In this document: in pieces, positions 22,351 through 27,433 of the stretch
Layout: each line of letters opens with the position of its first letter
Numbering within the stretch: position 1 is the first letter of the stretch
Source of the DNA: a virus
DNA: 27,433 nt
Virus record (IMG/VR): IMGVR_UViG_3300045978_000135
Span: 1-27,433 of that record
Direction: 5' to 3' (one strand)
Program-made: the position numbers and the translations under genes
The notes under the pieces: generated by a model
Told to the model about the DNA's origin: nothing
The model's database searches: none
What the model saw: only the letters and a program-made list of their open reading frames with translations

Positions 22351-22379
22351 TTGACGCAAGCGCGAGCCATCGTTCTAGT
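22351..22379 (+). promoter_or_regulatory. Sigma70-like promoter for helicase run
   Basis: A -35-like TTGACG (22351-22356; 5 of 6), exactly 17 bases, then -10-like TCTAGT (22374-22379; 4 of 6). It begins about 12 bases after the terminator T-run and about 64 bases before the helicase start, so a separate transcription unit is likely. The -35 overlaps a small GCTTG-ACG-CAAGC hairpin. Confidence 0.5.
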
Positions 22380-22442
22380 CGCGCCCCTCCGAGTTTCGCG
22401 AGCCCCGCACGATGCGAGGCGAGCCCTTCGTGAGTGTGGTGC

Positions 22443-24458
22443 ATGACTCAAGTCCGCGTCGAGCTCGTTCTCCGTGCCTCGCCATCCGGCTCCGAGCAGT
22501 GGCTCGAGCTGACCGGTGGCGACCCCCGCGGCAACGACACGCTGCACAAGACCGTCTCCGGATGGGCTGGCTGGCGCCGGTGCCCGCAGCTGGGCGTGCA
22601 CAACGGGCAGAGCGCGAGCCGGTATCAGGCGCGCGCCTGGCTGGCTGCGCTGCAGCCGCTCGTCGCGTCGGGGTTGGCGATCGCCTGGGCGCCAGCGGCG
22701 CAGGTGTGGTGTCAGGGACAGCTCGAGGGTTACCGGCGCCGGGAGCTGGACCTCCGCGCCGAGTGCGTGCGCGAAGACGGTGCGCCGTGGCGCGCGGCGA
22801 CCGCCGGCCGGCAGCCGATGCCGCACCAGACGCAGGCGCTCGAAGCGATCGCGGCGCAAGGCGGGCAGTGCCTGCTGACCGACGATATGGGTCTCGGCAA
22901 GACGACGACGGCCGTGCTCGCGTGGCTGTTCAAGGGTGCAGGCCCGAGGCGCGCGCTCGTGATCTGCCCGAAGAGCGTGAAGCTGAACTGGCAGGATGAA
23001 GTGCAGGCCTGCTACGGCGTCGAGGACTCGCAGATTCCAGGGCGCACCGTTCCGCTGATCTACCTGATCGACGGCACGCCAGCGCACCGCGCGAACGTGA
23101 TCGGCTACATGCGAGCGGCGATCGACGAGAACTCGCTCGCGATCGCGATCGTCAACTACGACCTCCTGCGCTCGATGAATGAGGTGGCTTGGCGCACGCT
23201 CGAGGCATGGTGCACGAACCAGTGCGTGATCGCGGACGAGTTCCACTACTGCAAGGATCGTGACTCCAAACGGACGAAGAGCGTGCAGGCTCTGATGTCG
23301 CGCACCGTGTTCCGGCTCGGTCTCACGGGAACGCCGGTGCGCAACACGGTCGAAGACCTCTTCGCACAGATCGAGCTGCTTCGACCGGGAACGTGGGTCA
23401 GCTACCACGACTTCGCGAACCGGCACCTCGTGCTGTCGCAGGTGAAGTTCGGGAACAACAAGCGGCAGACGACGATCGTGCGCGGTGGCAAGAACCTCGA
23501 AGAGCTGAACCGCGTGGTCAACACGCTGCGCATCGGCAGGAAGAAGGAAGACGTGCTGTCGCTGCCGCCGCTGATGAGGACCAAGCCGCAGCTCGAGCTC
23601 GATGGGCTGCACCTCGACGTCTACAAGCAGATGAAGGACTTCGCGCGCGTCGAGCTCGAGAAGCTGATCGGCGGCGCGACGATCGCAAGTGAAGAGCGGA
23701 AGCCGTCCGACGTCATGAAAGACCTCGGCGTCGATCACTTCAGGCATGGCTCGCAGATCGTCACCGGCGCCGACGTCGATCAAGCGATGGGCGTGAACGG
23801 CGCCGTCTCGATGTGGCACCCGCTCGCGCGGTCAGCGGTCGAAGCCGCGATGCGCTGCGAGATGATCGCGCAAGGCTTCCTCTCCGGGCTGCCAGAGCAA
23901 TACGCCGAAGCCGTTGCACCGATGATCGCCGGCAAAGCCGAGCGCGTCGATGGCTACCCGAACGCCTTCGTCTTCCCTGACTCGCCGAAGATGGCGTGGC
24001 TGATCGAGACGGTCGAGAACGAGCTGCGAGATCGCCCTGTGGTGATCTTCTCTCGCTTCAACGCGCCGATCCTGTGGCTCGAGAACAAGTTCTCGACGCA
24101 AGGTGGCGCCGTGAAGCTCGTCGGCTCGATGGACACCGTAGCCAGGCAGGAGGCGATCGACGCCTTCCGCCAGGGGAAGCAGCGGATCATGCTCGTGCAG
24201 GTGAAGCTTGCCGAAGGCTTCAACCTCACCAACGCGAGCGACGTGCTCTTCCTCGGTCGCGACTGGTCGCCGGCGATCAACGCGCAGGCTGAAGCGCGGT
24301 GCCATCGCATCGGCTCGAAGGGGACCGTGAACGTGCAGATCCCGATCGTGCACAACTCGGTCGAGAAGTTCATCGAACGGAAGCTCGCTGCGAAGGACGC
24401 GGACGCGCAGCAAGCTCTCAAGGTAGTCACGCTCCGCGAACTGCTCGAGGCACTGTGA
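22443..24458 (+). CDS. SNF2-type superfamily 2 helicase
   Basis: 671 aa from ATG 22443; a GTG three codons earlier (22434) is an alternative. Ordered SF2 motifs: Walker A DDMGLGKTTT (about 148-157), motif Ia RALVICPKSVKLNW, motif II ADEFH (about 264-268), motif III GLTGTPVRN (about 293-301), and in the second domain VVIFSRFNAP, QVKLAEGFNLTNASDV (motif V) and AQAEARCHRIGSKG (motif VI). The box is DEFH where SNF2 proteins usually have DEAH. The N-terminal 120 residues have no clear motif. Members move along duplex DNA; here a role in replication, recombination or early takeover is inferred. Overlaps the GroES-like gene (GTGA). Confidence 0.88.
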   Translation: MTQVRVELVLRASPSGSEQWLELTGGDPRGNDTLHKTVSGWAGWRRCPQLGVHNGQSASRYQARAWLAALQPLVASGLAIAWAPAAQVWCQGQLEGYRRRELDLRAECVREDGAPWRAATAGRQPMPHQTQALEAIAAQGGQCLLTDDMGLGKTTTAVLAWLFKGAGPRRALVICPKSVKLNWQDEVQACYGVEDSQIPGRTVPLIYLIDGTPAHRANVIGYMRAAIDENSLAIAIVNYDLLRSMNEVAWRTLEAWCTNQCVIADEFHYCKDRDSKRTKSVQALMSRTVFRLGLTGTPVRNTVEDLFAQIELLRPGTWVSYHDFANRHLVLSQVKFGNNKRQTTIVRGGKNLEELNRVVNTLRIGRKKEDVLSLPPLMRTKPQLELDGLHLDVYKQMKDFARVELEKLIGGATIASEERKPSDVMKDLGVDHFRHGSQIVTGADVDQAMGVNGAVSMWHPLARSAVEAAMRCEMIAQGFLSGLPEQYAEAVAPMIAGKAERVDGYPNAFVFPDSPKMAWLIETVENELRDRPVVIFSRFNAPILWLENKFSTQGGAVKLVGSMDTVARQEAIDAFRQGKQRIMLVQVKLAEGFNLTNASDVLFLGRDWSPAINAQAEARCHRIGSKGTVNVQIPIVHNSVEKFIERKLAAKDADAQQALKVVTLRELLEAL

Positions 24459-24730
24459 ACATCCGTCCAACGTGGCATCGCGTTCTCGTTCGTCCCGAAC
24501 CGCCGAAGGACACCAGCGAGGGAGGCATCGTGCTCCCGCAGAGCATGCAGTCGAAGGGCGAGGCTGGCGTCCTGTTCGGCGAGATCGTTGCGATCGGGCC
24601 CGTGAAGGACGAGCGCAAGCTGATCCCTTTCGGAGTCGGTGAGCGCGTCGCCTACGTGTTCAAGGCAGCGCCGAAGTTCGGCGATTGCATCCTGCTCGAC
24701 TTCGAGAACATCCTCGCCGTGGTGCCGTGA
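24455..24730 (+). CDS. GroES-like co-chaperonin
   Basis: 91 aa from GTG 24455, overlapping the helicase stop (GTGA). It matches the Cpn10 layout: IRPTWHRVLVRPEPP at the start, SEGGIVLPQS, then GEIVAIGPV, GVGERVAYVF and a closing FENILAVVP. The section around residues 24-40 (mobile-loop region) is short: LPQSMQSKGEAGVLFG. Co-chaperonins cap GroEL; phage versions such as T4 gp31 help fold capsid protein. No GroEL is in the window, so it would act with the host chaperonin if functional. Alternative: a structural GroES-fold protein. Confidence 0.8.
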   Translation: MNIRPTWHRVLVRPEPPKDTSEGGIVLPQSMQSKGEAGVLFGEIVAIGPVKDERKLIPFGVGERVAYVFKAAPKFGDCILLDFENILAVVP

Positions 24731-25050
24731 TGCCGAAGACTCTCGATCGCGCTGCACTGCACGCGCTGCTCGACGTCGTGATCGACGAAGCAGAGAAGGA
24801 CCTCGGCGCCGCTGACGGTTCAGGTCTGAGTCTTCAAGGCGCGCACGGACCCTACGCTTCGATCATGTTCGTCGCTGGCGAGCACTCCGAATACTCGCCG
24901 CAACAGGTGGTCAAGATGTCGCTGAAGGCCTTCGACATCTTCTGCCGCGTGCAAGGAACCAGGATCGAAAACAGGCGCGGCGTCAGCTCCAACGAGATGC
25001 AGGATCGGATGGAGAAGAACCTCGCTCCAAAACCGCCAAGCAAGAACTAG
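24730..25050 (+). CDS. Unknown 106-aa protein
   Basis: ATG 24730 overlaps the previous TGA by one base; the longer open frame is a shadow of the GroES-like gene. Reads ALHALLDVVIDEAEKDLGAADG, then YASIMFVAGEHSEYSPQQVV and FDIFCRVQGTRIENRRG. Helical ends around a beta-like middle. No family recognised. Part of the run 3 operon, two bases before the next ATG. Confidence 0.65.
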   Translation: MPKTLDRAALHALLDVVIDEAEKDLGAADGSGLSLQGAHGPYASIMFVAGEHSEYSPQQVVKMSLKAFDIFCRVQGTRIENRRGVSSNEMQDRMEKNLAPKPPSKN

Positions 25051-25052
25051 CC

Positions 25053-25370
25053 ATGAGCCGACGTCAACAGGAAGAGCTGCGCCAGCTCGCGACTCGCGTC
25101 GCCATCGAAGCCACAGGTCGCGAGCGTGCACGGTGCGTGTGGGTGCTCGATCGCATGCTGCAGCAAGCGAAGGTCGGGCTCGAGAAGAAGCTGATGACCG
25201 CCGCCGAGACGCAGCTCGCACAGGTTCGCTTCGAGCTGACGAAGTCGATCGTGCAGGCCGCGAAGGTGCTCATCATGAGCGACGCACGGCCGCCGGCTGT
25301 GACCGTGAAGCCGGCACCTGGTCAGGAGAACCCGCCCACGCCACCGACGTCGGAGATCATCGTCCCGTGA
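25053..25370 (+). CDS. Unknown 105-aa helical protein
   Basis: Starts ATG 25053, two bases after the previous stop. Residues about 1-75 are helical and charged (QQEELRQLATRVAIEATGRE, LMTAAETQLAQVRFELTKSIV), with a short proline-rich tail (ENPPTPPTSE). Possible dimerising coiled coil. No family recognised. Confidence 0.68.
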   Translation: MSRRQQEELRQLATRVAIEATGRERARCVWVLDRMLQQAKVGLEKKLMTAAETQLAQVRFELTKSIVQAAKVLIMSDARPPAVTVKPAPGQENPPTPPTSEIIVP

Positions 25371-25543
25371 AGCCTTTCTACGTCGACGACATCCGCATGA
25401 CCAAGGAAGAGCTGACACGCCACCGGGAGGCGATGATCGTTCTTCGCGACGCTGCGATGCGCGCGAGCATGCTCGACTGGTCTTTCCAGATTTCACTGGT
25501 GATTGCGATCCTCGCTCGCGTGATCGAGCAGGTGGAAGAATGA
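25367..25543 (+). CDS. Unknown 58-aa protein
   Basis: GTG 25367 overlaps the previous TGA (GTGA), and its own stop overlaps the next ATG. It begins VKPFYVDDIRMTKEEL and ends with a hydrophobic segment SFQISLVIAILARVI. That segment could be membrane-associated but is short and may be an amphipathic helix. No family recognised. Confidence 0.6.
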   Translation: MKPFYVDDIRMTKEELTRHREAMIVLRDAAMRASMLDWSFQISLVIAILARVIEQVEE

Positions 25544-25716
25544 AGACCAAGTGCGTCGACAAGGCCGGGAAGACGATCCGGATCTACGACTACGAGATGA
25601 AGCTCGTGCAGGTCGGTGCCTCGTTCTACGTCGATCAGGTCGAGCACATCGTCGTTAGCGTCAAGCGCGACGAAGAGTTCGTGACCGTCGAGCTTCTTCG
25701 CAAGGTGCAGCCGTGA
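25540..25716 (+). CDS. Unknown 58-aa beta-rich protein
   Basis: ATG 25540 overlaps the previous TGA and its stop overlaps the next GTG, so the reading frame is well placed. It reads MKTKCVDKAGKTIRIYDYEM, then KLVQVGASFYVDQVEHIVV and FVTVELLRKVQ: short beta strands with charged turns. No family recognised. Confidence 0.65.
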   Translation: MKTKCVDKAGKTIRIYDYEMKLVQVGASFYVDQVEHIVVSVKRDEEFVTVELLRKVQP

Positions 25717-25944
25717 GAACCGTCTCCGAAACCGTCGTCCGCTGCGACGTCTGCGGACTTCTGAAGGAACGCGAGGTGCGGGGCTGGCGCACGCTGAAGC
25801 TCTCGTTCCATTCCAACGAGGACACCAACGACTCGAACAAACGGCGCGACTGGTCGCGAGAGTTTTCAAGACCTGTGCCCGAAGTGCTTCGAGATGATGC
25901 TGAAGCGAGCGTGCGACGCGCTGCATTGGGCGGTGACGCTGTGA
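25713..25944 (+). CDS. Zinc-ribbon mini-protein with apparent +1 frameshift
   Basis: GTG 25713 overlaps the previous TGA. The zero frame gives VVRCDVCGLLKEREVRGWR and runs to REF (about residue 51) at TTT-TCA (25863-25868). Past that point the zero frame turns Arg-rich. Reading TTT then CAA, one base on, gives QDLCPKCFEMMLKRACDALHW and a stop at 25942-25944 that overlaps the next gene's GTG. The joined product has CDVC and CPKC and would be a normal two-knuckle ribbon. Cause may be a real +1 slip on TTTT before the rare-looking TCA codon, an indel, or a sequencing/assembly error. Confidence 0.6.
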
Positions 25945-26159
25945 GAGAAGGCCGCCACCAAAGCGTCGATCGCTCTCCGACCATCGAGCCGCTGAAGCGT
26001 CGCGTCGCTGCACTGCACCCGAACCTGTGCGTTCGCTGCAATCACAACAGCTACGACGAGCGTCGTCTCACGCACTGCCGCCTGTGCGGGAGCGCGCTGA
26101 AGCTGCCGGCCGGCTGGGAGCTCTCCGGCACAGACCCCTACGGCTACCACAAGGGCTGA
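25941..26159 (+). CDS. 72-aa zinc-ribbon protein
   Basis: GTG 25941 overlaps the shifted stop of the previous gene (GTGA), like its neighbours. It has PNLCVRCNHNSYDERRLTHCRLCGSALKLP: CxxC...CxxC, a DZR/rubredoxin-like knuckle arrangement. It ends YGYHKG. If the upstream frameshift is not used, the two regions would instead read as one 148-aa protein. No specific family. Confidence 0.65.
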   Translation: MREGRHQSVDRSPTIEPLKRRVAALHPNLCVRCNHNSYDERRLTHCRLCGSALKLPAGWELSGTDPYGYHKG

Positions 26160-26161
26160 CC

Positions 26162-26368
26162 GTGCAATCGACGTGCGCAATCTGCGATCGAGTCGCCATC
26201 GCCTATTGGGGCGCCGGCGCCTACTGCGCAACGTGCCTGCCCATCGAGCAGCGCGAAGAACCGCACGCGCACCGCTGCATCCGCTGTGAAGAGGTCCAAC
26301 CGACGAACGTCTCGTGGCACCGAACGCACGAGTGCCGCAAGTGTCAGGAGAGCAGGAACCGGCAATGA
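26162..26368 (+). CDS. 68-aa protein with two zinc knuckles
   Basis: GTG 26162 follows the previous stop by two bases. Cys pairs: TCAICDR and YCATC in the first half, RCIRCEE and ECRKCQE in the second, suggesting two zinc sites. It is probably a nucleic-acid or protein adapter. No family recognised. Confidence 0.65.
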   Translation: MQSTCAICDRVAIAYWGAGAYCATCLPIEQREEPHAHRCIRCEEVQPTNVSWHRTHECRKCQESRNRQ

Positions 26369-26631
26369 AACAGTGCTCGCGCTGCAGCTGCCTCGTCATG
26401 CAACCGAACGTGATGGTTGACGGCGTGTGCACGGTCTGTCGCGAGGAACCTCTCTACGGCACGCCACTGCGCTTGTCCGAGAGACTGACCGTGATCGCAG
26501 CTGCGCAGCGCGCTTCGTCCGGCAACCGGTTCCTGCAGTGCCTCGCCGACGGCTGCACCGAGATGGCGCTCGACTGGTGGTATGTCTGTTCGACGAAGTG
26601 CCGCGATCGCTTGGTGGAGTCGATGCCATGA
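26365..26631 (+). CDS. 88-aa Cys-rich protein
   Basis: ATG 26365 overlaps the previous TGA (ATGA) and has AGGA upstream. It starts MKQCSRCSCLVMQPN and has VCTVCREE, followed by a second part with LQCLADGCTEMAL and CSTKCRDRL. This looks like two small zinc-binding units, the first resembling ribbons seen in phage proteins. No function known. Confidence 0.65.
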   Translation: MKQCSRCSCLVMQPNVMVDGVCTVCREEPLYGTPLRLSERLTVIAAAQRASSGNRFLQCLADGCTEMALDWWYVCSTKCRDRLVESMP

Positions 26632-26882
26632 AGAAGAACAACCGCACGCCGCTCACTGGCACCGACCTCATGCCGTTCGGCCAGTTCAAGGGAACGGCGA
26701 TGAAGGATCTGCCGATCGACTACCTCGACTTCCTGCTTCGGCAGACGTGGCTGAAGGAATGGCGCGGCGTGTGGAGCTACGTCATCTCGCGCGAACAGGA
26801 GATCATCGCCGCGAGGCCGAAGATCGAGACACCGAAGACGCTGCGCACCTACGACGACTACCTCCGTTGGGGGCGCTCGTGA
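26628..26882 (+). CDS. DUF3820-like protein, first copy
   Basis: 84 aa from ATG 26628, overlapping the previous TGA. Motif LMPFGQFKGTAMKDLPIDYLDFLL (about 14-37) matches DUF3820 (MPFGKYKG...LPxxYLxWL), a short domain also found at the C-terminus of exodeoxyribonuclease X-like proteins. Its function is unresolved. The gene overlaps the following related gene (GTGA). Confidence 0.72.
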   Translation: MKKNNRTPLTGTDLMPFGQFKGTAMKDLPIDYLDFLLRQTWLKEWRGVWSYVISREQEIIAARPKIETPKTLRTYDDYLRWGRS

Positions 26883-27265
26883 GCGAGACGGTCGAGAAGC
26901 TGAAGAAGGCTGCCGCGCTCGCGCTCGCGCCGGCGACTCCCCTGGCGGAGCAACAGGCGGCGTGGATGGGCGCGCTGCGCATCTGCCGCGCGCAAGGCTG
27001 GACGAATCTCGATCAGCTCCTCGGCGCGCTGGGAACGCCGGTGAAGCCGGAGAGCTTCTTCAACAAGCCAGTCGACGATGTGCCCTACGGCTGGGAGTTC
27101 GTGATGCCGTTCGGCAAGCACCAGGGCGACACGCTCGGCGTGATCGCGCGAACAGACCGCAACTACATCGAGTGGCTGCACGGCCAAGAGCTGCGCAGCG
27201 GTCACCTGCGCAAGGCCGTCGCCTCGGTCTACGAGTGGTGCGAGGAGAACCCCGATGAAGCCTGA
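26879..27265 (+). CDS. DUF3820-like protein, second copy
   Basis: 128 aa from GTG 26879 (GTGA overlap). The first 70 residues are helical, with LRICRAQGWTNLDQLLGALG. The C-terminal part has FVMPFGKHQGDTLGVIARTDRNYIEWL (about 75-101), the same MPFGKxxG...YIxWL pattern as its neighbour but with a longer insert. The pair probably arose by duplication with domain gain. Function unresolved. Confidence 0.7.
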   Translation: MSETVEKLKKAAALALAPATPLAEQQAAWMGALRICRAQGWTNLDQLLGALGTPVKPESFFNKPVDDVPYGWEFVMPFGKHQGDTLGVIARTDRNYIEWLHGQELRSGHLRKAVASVYEWCEENPDEA

Positions 27266-27419
27266 AATGCGTGAGTCGCTGCTGAAGCACCTGCGCGACT
27301 ACCTCAAGAGCTACACGGATCGTGGAGCAACGATCGAAGGCGCTGCCCTGAACTACGTGCGAGAGTTCCCGGCACGCCTACACCTCGTGATCCTCGCACT
27401 GATGGAGATGCAACGATGA
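27255..27419 (+). CDS. Unknown 54-aa protein
   Basis: ATG 27255 has GAGGAG seven bases upstream and overlaps the previous gene by 11 bases. Reads MKPEMRESLLKHLRDYLKSY, then ALNYVREFPARLHLVILALM: small, helical and amphipathic. The stop overlaps the next ATG. No family recognised. Confidence 0.6.
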   Translation: MKPEMRESLLKHLRDYLKSYTDRGATIEGAALNYVREFPARLHLVILALMEMQR

Positions 27420-27433
27420 GAGTCAACGTCTAC
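27416..27433 (+). CDS. Start of next gene, cut by window end
   Basis: ATG 27416 overlaps the previous TGA (ATGA). Only MRVNVY is visible. Nothing can be said about its product. Confidence 0.45.

Noticed and set aside
22131-23819. 562-codon minus-strand open frame opposite the helicase
   Set aside because: Composition is Arg/His-rich and it is antisense to clear SF2 motifs; typical of GC-rich DNA.

Overview
This window looks like about 27 kb of a GC-rich tailed double-stranded DNA phage (Caudoviricetes), probably a lytic podovirus-like phage or an environmental or metagenome-assembled relative. The reasons are a full head-packaging set (terminase, portal, scaffold, major capsid protein, head-tail adaptor), densely packed co-directional genes joined by ATGA/GTGA overlaps, frequent GTG starts, and many small unrecognised proteins. 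The host cannot be named from the sequence. High GC with GTG starts suggests a GC-rich bacterium. No integrase, repressor, polymerase or lysis gene is visible, and both ends of the window cut through genes.

Layout. Positions 1-17803 are one leftward (minus-strand) late block, read from 17803 towards 1. Its order is two unknown proteins, an Acb2-like anti-CBASS protein, a small protein, a helix-turn-helix protein that may be the small terminase, a GT2 glycosyltransferase, a DUF616/TOD1-like glycosyltransferase, a SAM methyltransferase, another GT2, terminase large subunit, an unknown protein, a zinc-ribbon mini-protein, a GT-A-like protein, a CgeB-type glycosyltransferase, an MptE/DUF115-like protein, a 58-aa protein, portal, two small proteins, scaffold, SU10-type major capsid, HNH endonuclease, a 42-aa zinc ribbon, an FmdB-like zinc ribbon, a lectin-like/head-tail adaptor fusion, and the start of one more gene. 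Positions 17804-18666 are a non-coding divergent control region with a sigma70-like rightward promoter (17970-17998) and a 16-bp perfect palindrome over the expected transcription start.

Positions 18667-27433 are rightward (plus-strand), probably early or middle genes in three runs. Run 1 (18667-20823) holds Cys-rich unknown proteins and is followed by a tRNA-like element (20828-20898) and a branched terminator-like element. Run 2 (21034-22244) holds a DUF6876-like protein and an unknown protein, followed by a strong terminator folded as a three-way junction and immediately by a sigma70-like promoter. Run 3 (22443-end) holds an SNF2-type helicase, a GroES-like co-chaperonin, a string of small proteins (several with CxxC pairs), and two tandem DUF3820-like proteins.

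How the genes may work together. The packaging and head genes are interleaved with six sugar-transfer or sugar-related genes and one methyltransferase, so a glycosylation module is probably expressed together with virion assembly. Its acceptor (virion protein, DNA or host surface) is not visible. The Acb2-like protein would counter cyclic-oligonucleotide immune signalling. The most notable points are the Acb2 homologue, the embedded glycosylation cassette, an apparent +1 frameshift in a zinc-ribbon gene, and the structured elements between the rightward runs.
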